From NCBI GenBank assembly GCA_016219545.1, contig JACRMH010000042.1, forward strand, positions 1-45,829: a stretch of 45,829 bases of DNA, written 5' to 3'. The position numbers and the translations under genes are program-made. Of the stretch, positions 16,698 through 24,340 are shown piece after piece. This DNA comes from Chloroflexota bacterium. Lineage in GTDB: Bacteria; Chloroflexota; Anaerolineae; Anaerolineales; Villigracilaceae. The notes beneath the pieces were generated by a model. That model did no database searches, was not told the DNA's origin, and worked only from the letters and a program-made list of their open reading frames with translations. Position 1 is the first letter of the stretch. Each line of letters starts with the position of its first letter.

Positions 16698-17699
16698 ATG
16701 CGTCAAAATATTTTAGATTTGTTATCCGGTAAAAAGATCAACTCGCAGCCTGCGTTCAGCGGGTTGATTCATGTTACAGCAGAGGGATTGCGAAGCGAGA
16801 ATTTGATTTTCCATGAGACTCATCAAGACGCAAAGAAAATGGCGAGGGCGGCAGCAAGCACATTTCGTTTAACAGGATTGCCATCCGCTGTAGTTCCGTT
16901 GGACATGTATGTGGAAGCAGAAGCATTGGGTGCGGAGATCAACTTCCGTGAAGATAGGGAGTTTGAGTTTCCGCAAGTAAAGAGAGCGGGGCTGTTTGGG
17001 TCGGTAAAAGATTTATCCACGAAGGACACCAAGTTCACTAATTCTTTTAGCAAGGGGAGAATCAATTTAGTTTGCGATGCGATCAAGTTATTGAAGGAAG
17101 ATGTGGGGAATGATGTTGTCATCGGTGGGATGATCCCCGGCCCGTATACGTTATTGCTGCTTATTGTAGATGTAAAAAAGATGTTCATCGAAATGAGCAA
17201 AGAGCCTCAAGCTGTCACCGATGCGCTCTTTCATCTTTCCTCTTTCCTCGCGCAAGTTGGCAGCGCATATAGAAACGCAGGCGCAGACTTCATCACCATC
17301 CACGATATGGGCGGGTCGCCGGCTTTTATTGGTCCGTCAAAATATGAGAAGTTCGTTTTGCCGGCCGAGAAATTATTGATCGAGAAATTACCCAAGCCGC
17401 GCGTCTTGTCTGTGTGCGGGAATGTGACCAGTTCGCTTCACCTGCTGGCACAGGCAGGCGCGGATGCGCTCTCTCTCGACCAGACGGTTGATCTCGCGGC
17501 GGCAAGACTGGCATTGAAAGACAGCTTGCTGTTCGGCAACCTTGACCCGGTAGCGACTCTGTTTCGGGGAGATGCTTTCCAAGTCGCTGAAGCAGTTGTC
17601 AGAGCGAAAGAGGCGGGCGTGGATGCGATCTGGCCGGGATGTGACCTCGTCATCCAAACATCCATCCAAAACATCAAAGAAATGGTGTCAAAACCCTAA
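16698..17699 (+). CDS. Uroporphyrinogen decarboxylase-family (MtaA/CmuA-like) methyltransferase
   Basis: A 333-residue TIM-barrel protein of the UroD superfamily in its methyltransferase branch, which moves methyl groups between corrinoid proteins and thiols. Recognisable parts are IGGMIPGPYTLL, ITIHDMGGSP, VCGNVTSSLHLL and the C-terminal WPGCDLVIQTSIQNIKEM. Zinc-dependent members use H-x-C...C; here the second and third ligands (Cys in VCGN and in PGCD) are present, but the His position reads Ser (LSVCGN). Either another residue replaces it or the zinc site has changed. Residues about 107-116 are encoded by DNA resembling a common 'ccacgaaggacac' repeat. It is the last gene of the operon. 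Confidence 0.85.
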   Translation: MRQNILDLLSGKKINSQPAFSGLIHVTAEGLRSENLIFHETHQDAKKMARAAASTFRLTGLPSAVVPLDMYVEAEALGAEINFREDREFEFPQVKRAGLFGSVKDLSTKDTKFTNSFSKGRINLVCDAIKLLKEDVGNDVVIGGMIPGPYTLLLLIVDVKKMFIEMSKEPQAVTDALFHLSSFLAQVGSAYRNAGADFITIHDMGGSPAFIGPSKYEKFVLPAEKLLIEKLPKPRVLSVCGNVTSSLHLLAQAGADALSLDQTVDLAAARLALKDSLLFGNLDPVATLFRGDAFQVAEAVVRAKEAGVDAIWPGCDLVIQTSIQNIKEMVSKP

Positions 17700-17779
17700 A
17701 TTTGTCTAGTTGACTTGTAATTAAGGCGGGAGTGTGCTATTAATAATCCAGAATAAATTCATTAATACAAGGTTGTTGT

Positions 17780-18610
17780 ATGCATCGTGAGAGAGTTTCT
17801 GAAAATGTTTTTTGGTTCCAAAGTGAGATCTACGCGCAAGTAACGGCTGGTGTGATCGTTGGTCCTCAATGGGCGGTGATGATCGATACGCTGGCTCTGC
17901 CCGAGGAAACACTGGGCATCCGCGAATTCATTGAACATGAGTTGGGGGTGCAGGTGCGTTATGTGATCAACACACATTATCACGCCGACCACACCTGGGG
18001 AAATTGCTTCTTCCCCGGCGCCACTGTGATCGGCCATGCCAAATGTCGTGAGTTATTAATAGAGTTTGGTACGCCTTCACTGGAAGCAGCCCGCAGGCAA
18101 AACCCGGGATTGCGACAAGTAAAGATCGTTCCCCCTCACCTGACGTTTGCCTCCGGTGAGTTGACCATGCGCGTCGGGAAGAAGAATCTGGTCTTGTCTC
18201 AGGCATTCGGCCACAGCGACGACGGCATTTCCGTGCTGGTGGAAGAAGACCGCGTACTATTTGCCGGCGACGCTTTCATGCCCCTGCCTTATGTGGTGGA
18301 TGGCAATGTGGACGATATGCTGGCATCTGTCAAAAAGATCGGAAAAATGGGATTGGAAAATATCATCCAGGGGCACGGCGATATTATCCTGCGCGGCGAA
18401 ATAGATGCGGCCGTTAAAGAAAATACAGCCTATTTGAACAACATCAAGAAGGCCGTTAAATCCGCGGGCAAGCGCAAGAATGTGGATGAATATCTTGATG
18501 AGATCAGCATCGAATCATGCGGCAAGAGCCGCGTGTATCTCGGCGGACTGGCGGAGACACTTCATCGGCGAAACTTGCGGACGCTTTATCGCCAGGTGAA
18601 TGGCGAATAA
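17780..18610 (+). CDS. MBL-fold metallo-hydrolase
   Basis: A 276-residue metallo-beta-lactamase-fold protein. The metal motif is THYHADHTWGN, with His66, His68, Asp70 and His71. A further metal His is expected in the region around GHSDDGIS, the bridging Asp is in VLFAGDAFMP, and the last His is in IQGHGDIILRG, so a binuclear site looks complete. The C-terminal 60 residues form a lysine-rich helical extension. These enzymes hydrolyse thioesters, lactones or phosphoesters; nothing here shows which. It starts 80 bp after the UroD-like gene, in which TTGTAA and TATTAA boxes spaced 17 bp may be a weak promoter. A long hairpin follows its stop. Confidence 0.9.
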   Translation: MHRERVSENVFWFQSEIYAQVTAGVIVGPQWAVMIDTLALPEETLGIREFIEHELGVQVRYVINTHYHADHTWGNCFFPGATVIGHAKCRELLIEFGTPSLEAARRQNPGLRQVKIVPPHLTFASGELTMRVGKKNLVLSQAFGHSDDGISVLVEEDRVLFAGDAFMPLPYVVDGNVDDMLASVKKIGKMGLENIIQGHGDIILRGEIDAAVKENTAYLNNIKKAVKSAGKRKNVDEYLDEISIESCGKSRVYLGGLAETLHRRNLRTLYRQVNGE

Positions 18611-18631
18611 ACCGTTTGGGATATAAGTAAA

Positions 18632-18673
18632 CAAAAATGTTGCATGCTGTTCGATAGGCCTGCAACATTTTTG
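18632..18673. terminator. Hairpin terminator after the MBL gene
   Basis: The arms CAAAAATGTTGCA (18632-18644) and TGCAACATTTTTG (18661-18673) pair over 13 bp with a 16-nt loop. The U-rich descending arm suits termination of the plus-strand MBL transcript. Confidence 0.7.
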
Positions 18674-18694
18674 TAAAGTCAGAACGGGACCATC

Positions 18695-19258
18695 ATGTCA
18701 GCCAAATCCGGATTACCTCCATTTCAACAAGGCGGCCTGGACTCTCTGTGCGGGCTATACAGTATTATCAACGCTGAACGGTTCATCAATCATTCGTCCG
18801 ATGACGAGACCCAGCAATTATTCGATGACCTGATCCATTACCTCGCGCGTCACGCATTATTATCCAAATTCCTCGTAGGCGGAATTCTCCACAATCAAAT
18901 GCTGGTCATCCTTAATAAGGTCGTCGGCAAGAAGCGCATCGCCAATGTGGAAATTCCCTGGCGCGGCGTGCCCAACCCCGACCTGACCACATTCTGGAAA
19001 TCCATGCAATATTTTCTGGATGGCACTCCCCACCGCGCCATCATTCTTGGGCTGGATGGCTATCACGACCATTGGACGGTGATCGAAAAGATCACCAGCC
19101 GTTCCATCCTTCTATATGATTCCGCCCTGATCAAACGCCTGCCGCGTTCCTCCTGCACCACCGCCTATGACACATGGAAGCGCAAGCACCTGCTCCTGCC
19201 CGCGCAGACTTATTTCCTGTCGAATGAATTGAAGGATATTAGTCAGTATGATTATTAG
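18695..19258 (+). CDS. Putative papain-like (C39-type) cysteine peptidase fold protein
   Basis: A 187-residue soluble protein. I do not recognise a named family, but the order of key residues fits a papain-fold hydrolase. PFQQGGLDSLCGLYSIINA gives a Gln (11 or 12) for the oxyanion hole and Cys19 at the start of a helix. GYHDHWTVIEKI gives His126, and LLYDSALIKRL gives Asp142. This Gln-Cys-His-Asp order and the H-W/W-T-V-I context recall C39-like and butirosin-like peptidases. It has no signal peptide, so it would act in the cytoplasm. The hairpin 20 bp upstream separates it from the MBL gene. Substrate unknown; the assignment is a fold-level inference. Confidence 0.6.
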   Translation: MSAKSGLPPFQQGGLDSLCGLYSIINAERFINHSSDDETQQLFDDLIHYLARHALLSKFLVGGILHNQMLVILNKVVGKKRIANVEIPWRGVPNPDLTTFWKSMQYFLDGTPHRAIILGLDGYHDHWTVIEKITSRSILLYDSALIKRLPRSSCTTAYDTWKRKHLLLPAQTYFLSNELKDISQYDY

Positions 19259-19317
19259 CTAGAAGCGCGGACTAAGCCCGCATTCTGAAATTCAAGTCAA
19301 TTTACAGGTATTAAGCC

Positions 19318-19710
19318 ATGAAAAACAAAAACGATGATCCGGCAAAACTCCTCTCCCAGCTATCAAAAGAAGATTACTGCTATCTGACTACAACCGGCCG
19401 CAAAAGCGGACTTCCACGTGAGATCGAGATCTGGTTTGGGATTAACGGAAACTCCCTTTATCTTTTATCTGGCGGCGGAGATACATCAGATTGGGTTAAG
19501 AATTTGCGGGCAAACCCAAAAGTGACTGTGCGAATCGCAAAGCACACCTTTAATGGCATTGCAAGAATTGTGAATGAAGAAAAAGAAGAAATGACGGCAC
19601 GTTACATGCTGGCAGGTAAATATCAAGGCTGGAAGGAAGGTAAGCCACTCAGCGATTGGGGTAGAACAGCTTTGGTGGTGGGGATTGAATTGCTGTTTTC
19701 TAAAGATTAA
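19318..19710 (+). CDS. Deazaflavin (F420)-dependent nitroreductase-family protein
   Basis: A 130-residue protein with the split-barrel layout of the DDN/nitroreductase family (PF04075-like). It has LTTTGRKSGLPREIEIWF near the start, LYLLSGGGDTSDWVKNLRAN in the middle, then PKVTVRI. In characterised relatives the TTGRKSG and LRANP segments bind the F420 or flavin cofactor and the protein reduces quinones or other acceptors. F420 use fits a Chloroflexota or actinobacterial host but cannot be proved from sequence alone. Fifty-nine bp separate it from the upstream papain-fold gene. Downstream lies a 378-bp stretch without a clear gene. Confidence 0.85.
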   Translation: MKNKNDDPAKLLSQLSKEDYCYLTTTGRKSGLPREIEIWFGINGNSLYLLSGGGDTSDWVKNLRANPKVTVRIAKHTFNGIARIVNEEKEEMTARYMLAGKYQGWKEGKPLSDWGRTALVVGIELLFSKD

Positions 19711-19767
19711 AAACTTCACTTGGAAATAATGCTAAAATAAAATTATCATTTTCAGGGGAATTTACCA

Positions 19768-20002
19768 TGGGTGCCATGATGCAAACGTTTCACCGGGATT
19801 GCCCGCGCGGGGACAAAATAGAATTGCAGCAGAACAAAATTCAATTTTCCCTTGACCAATCCACACCTCTCGCATAGAATAGCGCCCAATATGTTTAGCC
19901 ATTGTTTCAATACCATGTCCATGACCACTACCTCCGGAATTCTCCGTGAGGAAATTGTGCTTGGGCAAAAGTAACCGAAACATAGGTACTCTCAAAATGC
20001 AC
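19768..20002. other. Gap without a clear gene; possible sensor-kinase remnant on the minus strand
   Basis: Between the F420-type gene and lysC no convincing gene is seen. On the plus strand a 36-codon frame starts at ATG 19768 after AGGGGA, but its product matches nothing I know. On the minus strand a short frame (19762-20004) contains ENSGGSGHGHGIETMAKH followed by a G-Q-G-K-I-E-F-like strand, which resembles the G2 box and last strands of a GHKL histidine-kinase ATPase domain. It may be a decayed kinase fragment. The lysC leader could also use this region, but I see no lysine riboswitch core. Confidence 0.25.
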
Positions 20003-20031
20003 AACGCCTCACGGAAACGTGGGGCGTTTTT
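20003..20031 (+). terminator. Terminator upstream of lysC
   Basis: An 11-bp stem (20003-20013 with 20018-20028, including one G-T pair) closes on a GAAA tetraloop and is followed by TTTT. It ends about 58 bp before the lysC start codon, so it terminates an upstream transcript or attenuates a lysC leader. Confidence 0.75.
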
Positions 20032-20046
20032 GTTACCTCACCCCTG

Positions 20047-20071
20047 CCCCTCTCCTAAAAAAGGAGAGGGG
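20047..20071. repeat. Inverted repeat just upstream of lysC
   Basis: The arms CCCCTCTCCT (20047-20056) and AGGAGAGGGG (20062-20071) pair perfectly. The 'cccctctcctaaaaaaggagagggg' type is a common dispersed intergenic repeat. The lysC ribosome binding site AAGGAGAAG follows directly after it. Confidence 0.75.
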
Positions 20072-20088
20072 TGAAAAAGGAGAAGATT

Positions 20089-21519
20089 ATGCCAGAAAAG
20101 AAAACGCTCGTCATGAAGTTCGGAGGGACATCTGTCGGCTCGATGGATGCGCTGATGAAGGCAACGCAGATCGTAAAGGATGCGCGTGTGGAATACCCAC
20201 GCGTGGTGGTAATCACTTCCGCGATGTCGGGAGTCACCAACCTGCTGCTGGACTGCGCTTCGCTCGCGGCTAAAGGGAAAATTGATTCGCTTCCAAACGC
20301 AGAGTCCACGCTAAGAGAAAAACACTTCTCCGCGGCGAACGCACTGATAAAAGATGAGGGGCTTCGTGAAGAAACAAAAACGGGGATCAATTCGCTTATC
20401 CTCACCCTCGTGGATTTATGCAAAGCGATTGCCGTGCTCGGCGAAGCCAGTCCGCGCGCATTGGATGCAGTCGCATCTCTCGGCGAGAGGATGAGCGTCC
20501 GCTTGCTGGGCGCTGTGGTCAAGGATGCGGGAATTAAATCCAAAGTTATTGAGTCTACTGAATTTATTGTTACTAACGTGCATTATCAAAGCGCGCACCC
20601 TGATTTCAAAGTGACCACTGAAAAGACGCGCGCCATTTTAGATCCCATTTTGGATGACGGTATGGTCGCGGTCACAACCGGATTCATCGGTGCCACCCCC
20701 GAAGGAGCGATCACCACTTTGGGTCGCGGCGGCAGTGACTATTCTGCGGCCATCATCGGCGCTGTCCTCCCTGCGGACGATGTCTGGATATGGACGGATG
20801 TGGATGGTGTCATGACCACCGATCCGCGCATTGTGAAGGAAGCCAGGACATTACCCGAGATCACCTACAGCGAAATTGCGGAACTGGCCTATTACGGCGC
20901 AAAAGTTTTGCATCCCAAAACCATCCGCCCCATTGTGGATGCGGGCATCGGGCTTCGCATCTGCAACACCTTCAACCCATCCCACCCCGGTACACGCTTG
21001 ATCGCGAACGCAAAAATCAACGGAAAGGTTGATGGACAAGTTGTCAAAGCCGTGACAGCCATCCGCGACCAAAGACTGGTCACCATTGAAGGGCGCGGTA
21101 TGCTGGGCGTGCCCGGCGTGGCGGCGCGTGCATTCGGCGCAGTGGCATCCACCAGAACCAGCGTACCATTAATTACACAGGCATCCTCAGAACAATCCAT
21201 TTGTTTTGCTGTGCCATCTGAATCAGCCGAATTAGTGATCAGCGCGCTGAAGGCTGTTTTCGCCGGTGAGATCGAAGATGAAGACATTGACCGTGTTTGG
21301 ATGACGGAGGATGTCTCGATCATCACCGTAGTCGGGGTTGGAATGCGTCACACTCCGGGAGTTGCCGGTCAGGTTTTTACACAGCTCGGCAACAGCAAGG
21401 CTAATGTTTTAGCCATCGCTCAAGGCTCGTCGGAAGTGTCCATCAGTATGGTGGTCGCTGCGGCGGATACGGAACTGGCGGTGAAGGCTTTGCATGGATT
21501 GATCGTAAAGAAACCGTAG
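20089..21519 (+). CDS. lysC: Aspartate kinase
   Basis: This 476-residue enzyme phosphorylates L-aspartate, the committed step to lysine, threonine and methionine. The nucleotide-binding start VMKFGGTSVGSMDAL, the central GFIGATPEGAITTLGRGGSDY and WTDVDGVMTTDPRIV define the kinase domain. The last 170 residues contain two ACT regulatory domains (including VTIEGRGMLGVPGVAARAF and ITVVGVGMRHTPGVAGQVF), so feedback inhibition by lysine or threonine is likely. I use the ATG at 20089, with AAGGAGAAG upstream, rather than an in-frame GTG at 20071 inside a repeat. Its TAG stop codon belongs to a palindromic repeat. The asd gene follows 48 bp downstream. Confidence 0.95.
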   Translation: MPEKKTLVMKFGGTSVGSMDALMKATQIVKDARVEYPRVVVITSAMSGVTNLLLDCASLAAKGKIDSLPNAESTLREKHFSAANALIKDEGLREETKTGINSLILTLVDLCKAIAVLGEASPRALDAVASLGERMSVRLLGAVVKDAGIKSKVIESTEFIVTNVHYQSAHPDFKVTTEKTRAILDPILDDGMVAVTTGFIGATPEGAITTLGRGGSDYSAAIIGAVLPADDVWIWTDVDGVMTTDPRIVKEARTLPEITYSEIAELAYYGAKVLHPKTIRPIVDAGIGLRICNTFNPSHPGTRLIANAKINGKVDGQVVKAVTAIRDQRLVTIEGRGMLGVPGVAARAFGAVASTRTSVPLITQASSEQSICFAVPSESAELVISALKAVFAGEIEDEDIDRVWMTEDVSIITVVGVGMRHTPGVAGQVFTQLGNSKANVLAIAQGSSEVSISMVVAAADTELAVKALHGLIVKKP

Positions 21520-21543
21520 GGGCGCGATATATCGCGCCCCTAC
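21516..21543. repeat. 28-bp palindrome overlapping the lysC stop codon
   Basis: The arms GTAGGGGCGCGATA and TATCGCGCCCCTAC form a perfect 28-bp palindrome. The ends match those of the copies at 15730 and 16662, while the centre differs. TAG at 21517-21519 is the lysC stop codon. Confidence 0.92.
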
Positions 21544-21567
21544 GAAAATATCAAAGGAGAAATCATT

Positions 21568-22617
21568 ATGGATCAAATTCCAGTAGCAGTACTCGGCGCG
21601 ACAGGTTCTGTCGGTCAGCGATTTATTTCCCTGCTCGATAGCCATCCCTGGTTCAAGGTGGTTGCGCTGGCCGCGTCAGACCGTTCGATCGGGCAAAAAT
21701 TTTCAGATGCTTGCCGCTGGGTGTTGAATGAACCCATGCCGGAATACGCCCGCGATATGATCGTTGTTCCAGCATCGCCGGATTCTGTTCAAGCGAAAAT
21801 TGTCTTCTCTGCATTGCACAATGAAATTGCAAAAGACCTTGAACCACAATTCGCAAAGGCAGGTGCGGCTGTCTGCTCGAATGCATCATCGTATCGCCGC
21901 GAAGAGGATGTGCCGCTGCTTCTGCCCGAAGTCAACGCGGGGCATATTCAACTCGTAAAGCAGCAGCGCATCAATCGCGGTTGGAGCGGATGCATTCTCA
22001 CGAATCCAAATTGCACCAGTGCGGGTCTCACCGTTGCGCTCAAGGCGCTCGATGATTCTTTTGGCGTGAAAAAAGTTTTTGCAGTTTCTTTGCAGGCGCT
22101 TACTGGCGCGGGCTATCCCGGCGTGCCGTCGCTCGACATCATTGACAATGTCATTCCCAACATCAACGGCGAGGAAGAGAAAGTGGAATGGGAACCGCGC
22201 AAGATGCTTGGCAAATGGAACGGAAACAAAATTGATCTATCGAATATGCGATTCAGCGCGCATACAAACCGCGTGGCAGTCATTGACGGACATACGGTCT
22301 GTGTCAGTGTGGAACTGGCGCGTCCCACCGACCCTGAAACTGCTGAAGCGATCCTACGGGCATACGCGGCACCTGAATCAGTGCGGGAACTGCCGTCGAG
22401 TCCGCGACCAGTGATCAGCGTCAGAAATGAAGCGGACCGCCCCCAGCCAAGACTCGACCGATTAACCGGAAAAGGCATGACGACAGTGGTCGGCCGTGTG
22501 AGGCGTGATCCACTCCTTGATCTTAAATTTGTTGTGCTATCCCACAACACGATCCGCGGCGCGGCCGGTGGATCCATTTACAATGCCGAGTTATTGGTGA
22601 ATGAAGGATTGCTGTAA
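21568..22617 (+). CDS. asd: Aspartate-semialdehyde dehydrogenase
   Basis: This 349-residue enzyme reduces aspartyl phosphate to aspartate semialdehyde with NADPH. The N-terminal motif is VAVLGATGSVGQRFISLL. The catalytic Cys149 is in TNPNCTSAGLTVAL. The blocks QALTGAGYPGVPSLDI and SAHTNRVAVIDGHTV, the latter with the active-site His, are those of the archaeal/fungal-type branch rather than the E. coli type, and the length agrees. AAAGGAGAAATC precedes the ATG. It forms a transcription unit with lysC. After its stop, repeats and a new promoter with a SAM riboswitch introduce the next unit, so asd is probably not under that riboswitch. Confidence 0.95.
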   Translation: MDQIPVAVLGATGSVGQRFISLLDSHPWFKVVALAASDRSIGQKFSDACRWVLNEPMPEYARDMIVVPASPDSVQAKIVFSALHNEIAKDLEPQFAKAGAAVCSNASSYRREEDVPLLLPEVNAGHIQLVKQQRINRGWSGCILTNPNCTSAGLTVALKALDDSFGVKKVFAVSLQALTGAGYPGVPSLDIIDNVIPNINGEEEKVEWEPRKMLGKWNGNKIDLSNMRFSAHTNRVAVIDGHTVCVSVELARPTDPETAEAILRAYAAPESVRELPSSPRPVISVRNEADRPQPRLDRLTGKGMTTVVGRVRRDPLLDLKFVVLSHNTIRGAAGGSIYNAELLVNEGLL

Positions 22618-22621
22618 ACCA

Positions 22622-22657
22622 ACCGTAGACCGTTGACGATAGACGGTAATTCACGGT
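22622..22657. repeat. Low-complexity 'accgt/agacggt' repeat
   Basis: Several ACCGT, GACGGT and CACGGT units (around 'accgttgacgatagacggt') follow the asd stop codon. It resembles the 'gacagtt...gtccatcgtcc' stretch at 13533-13602. Confidence 0.45.
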
Positions 22658-22674
22658 CAAAAAGAAATTGCTAC

Positions 22675-22704
22675 TTGACAAGCACAGAGGCACTATGATA
22701 TAAA
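22675..22704 (+). promoter_or_regulatory. Promoter of the SAM-riboswitch metY-metA unit
   Basis: TTGACA (22675-22680), an 18-bp spacer and TATAAA (22699-22704) are close to consensus and end 19 bp before the riboswitch aptamer. Confidence 0.75.
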
Positions 22705-22723
22705 CCGCGAAATTAAATATTCG

Positions 22724-22845
22724 CTCTTATCCAGAGAGACTGAGGGAACGGCCCTTTGAAGTCTCGGCAACCAGACGAAAGTCATGGTGCCAACTCCGAC
22801 AGAAGGATGACAAGCAATTGTCATTCGAACCCTGGAAGATGAGAG
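22724..22845 (+). ncRNA. SAM-I (S-box) riboswitch
   Basis: The aptamer has the classic S-box core: CTTATCCAGAGAGACTGAGG, GGCCCTTTGAAGTCTCGGCA with CAACC, and ATGGTGCCAACTCCGACAG. The closing P1 stem pairs CTCTTATC (22724-22731) with GATGAGAG (22838-22845), and P4 is formed by GACAAGCAATTGTC. SAM binding stabilises P1 and allows the downstream terminator to form, shutting off the gene. It controls metY and probably metA. Confidence 0.96.
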
Positions 22846-22861
22846 GACGGTGTGGACGCAT

Positions 22862-22897
22862 ACCTCTTCTTGTACTTTCAGAAGAGGTTATTTTTTT
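22862..22897 (+). terminator. Riboswitch-controlled terminator
   Basis: The arms ACCTCTTCT (22862-22870) and AGAAGAGGT (22880-22888) form a 9-bp stem followed by TATTTTTTT. It lies 17 bp after the SAM-I aptamer and 70 bp before metY. Confidence 0.9.
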
Positions 22898-22966
22898 AAG
22901 TGCTTGTGCCAGCACGAAAATGACTCTTCTGAAGGGCGGATAAACTTTATCAAGAGGAGAAAACTC

Positions 22967-24256
22967 ATGTCAACCATCAAAGATCGCAAGTTAGGTTTCG
23001 CCACCCGTGAGCTTCATGCGGGCTATTCCCCCGACCCCACTACGGGCAGTCGCGCTGTGCCTTTGTATCAGACCACCAGCTATCAATTCAAAAGCACGGA
23101 ACATGCCGCCAATTTATTCGCGCTCAAAGAACTGGGAAATATTTACACTCGCCTGATGAATCCCACCACCGATGTATTGGAACAGCGCATTGCATCCCTC
23201 GAAGGCGGAGTTACCGCGCTGGCCGCGAGTTCAGGTCATGCGGCGCAGGCGCAGGCGATCTTCACCTTGTGCAGCGCAGGCGACCATATCGTTTCGTCAT
23301 CGCGCTTATATGGCGGCACATATAACCAGTTCGCATACACTCTGCCAAAACTTGGAATCAATGTGACTTTTGTTGACCCAAGTGACCCGAAGAATTTTGA
23401 AGCGGCGATCAAGCCCAACACCAAGATCATCTACGGCGAAACATTGGGCAACCCCGATATTGCAGTCTTCCCCTTCGAAGAAGTTGCCGAGATCGCGAAG
23501 AAACACAAACTTATTTTGTTCATTGACAACACCTTCGCCACGCCCTATCTCTTCCGCCCGTTTGAATGGGGCGCGCATGTGGTCACTCACTCCACTACAA
23601 AGTTCATCACAGGCAATGGAACTTCCATCGGCGGCATCATCGTGGATGGCGGCAACTATGACTGGAGCAACGGCAAGTTCGAGAATTTCAACACGCCCGA
23701 TCCTTCCTATCATGGATTGGTGTATTCCTCCATCGCCGCCGCGGGACTTCCCCCGTTTGCGATCAAGGCGCGTGTGCAGGTACTGCGCGACATCGGCGCA
23801 TGCCAGTCACCGTTCAATTCATGGCAGACCTTGCTTGGGCTTGAAACCCTCAACCTGCGCATGGATCGCCATACACAAAACGCGCAAGCCGTTGCCGAAT
23901 TCCTCGAAAAACATCCGAAGGTTAGTTGGGTCAAATATCCCGGACTCAAGAGTCACCCCGATTACGCACGCGCCAAGAAATATTTACCCAATGGCGCAGG
24001 CGCGATCCTTGGCTTCGGAGTCAAAGGCGGCGCGGCGGCAGGACAGAAGTTCATCGAAAGCCTGCAACTCTTCAGCCATCTTGCCAACGTGGGTGACGCG
24101 CGCAGTCTCGCCATTCATCCCGCCACCACCACGCACAGCCAACTAACGGAGGAGCAACAAATCTCCGCTGGCGTCAGCCCCGATTTCATCCGCTTGAGCA
24201 TTGGTCTCGAAGACTTCGAAGACATCAAGTGGGATCTCGATCAGGCGCTCAAATAA
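22967..24256 (+). CDS. metY: O-acetylhomoserine sulfhydrylase (aminocarboxypropyltransferase)
   Basis: This 429-residue PLP enzyme makes homocysteine (or methionine with methanethiol) from O-acetylhomoserine and sulfide. The length and motifs fit MetY rather than the 380-residue MetB/MetZ group. The PLP lysine is Lys212 in HSTTKFITGNGTSIGG. Other family blocks are YTRLMNPTTDVLEQR, ALASSGHAAQ, FIDNTFATPYL and the C-terminal HPATTTHSQL. I start it at the ATG at 22967 preceded by AAGAGGAGAAAAC; the open frame upstream runs back into the riboswitch terminator. The SAM-I riboswitch confirms a role in methionine biosynthesis. The metA gene follows after a repeat. Confidence 0.95.
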   Translation: MSTIKDRKLGFATRELHAGYSPDPTTGSRAVPLYQTTSYQFKSTEHAANLFALKELGNIYTRLMNPTTDVLEQRIASLEGGVTALAASSGHAAQAQAIFTLCSAGDHIVSSSRLYGGTYNQFAYTLPKLGINVTFVDPSDPKNFEAAIKPNTKIIYGETLGNPDIAVFPFEEVAEIAKKHKLILFIDNTFATPYLFRPFEWGAHVVTHSTTKFITGNGTSIGGIIVDGGNYDWSNGKFENFNTPDPSYHGLVYSSIAAAGLPPFAIKARVQVLRDIGACQSPFNSWQTLLGLETLNLRMDRHTQNAQAVAEFLEKHPKVSWVKYPGLKSHPDYARAKKYLPNGAGAILGFGVKGGAAAGQKFIESLQLFSHLANVGDARSLAIHPATTTHSQLTEEQQISAGVSPDFIRLSIGLEDFEDIKWDLDQALK

Positions 24257-24257
24257 T

Positions 24258-24317
24258 AAGGATGAAGGATGAAATATGAAGGATGAATGGGTGAAGAATA
24301 ATTCATCCTTCATCCTT
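24258..24317. repeat. Inverted 'aaggatgaaggatgaa' repeat between metY and metA
   Basis: AAGGATGAAGGATGAA (24258-24273) is perfectly repeated in inverted orientation at 24302-24317, with additional 'gaaggatgaat' copies between. The transcript could form a 16-bp hairpin. No T-tract follows, so metA is probably still co-transcribed. Confidence 0.75.
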
Positions 24318-24340
24318 CAAAACTCATCCTTGCTTTTCCC

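Noticed and set aside
19711..20088. Lysine riboswitch upstream of lysC
   Set aside because: I could not find the conserved lysine-aptamer core; only a terminator hairpin is present.
23370..24146. Second plus-strand frame overlapping metY
   Set aside because: Ser/Arg/Pro-rich product typical of an out-of-frame reading; metY is intact in its own frame.
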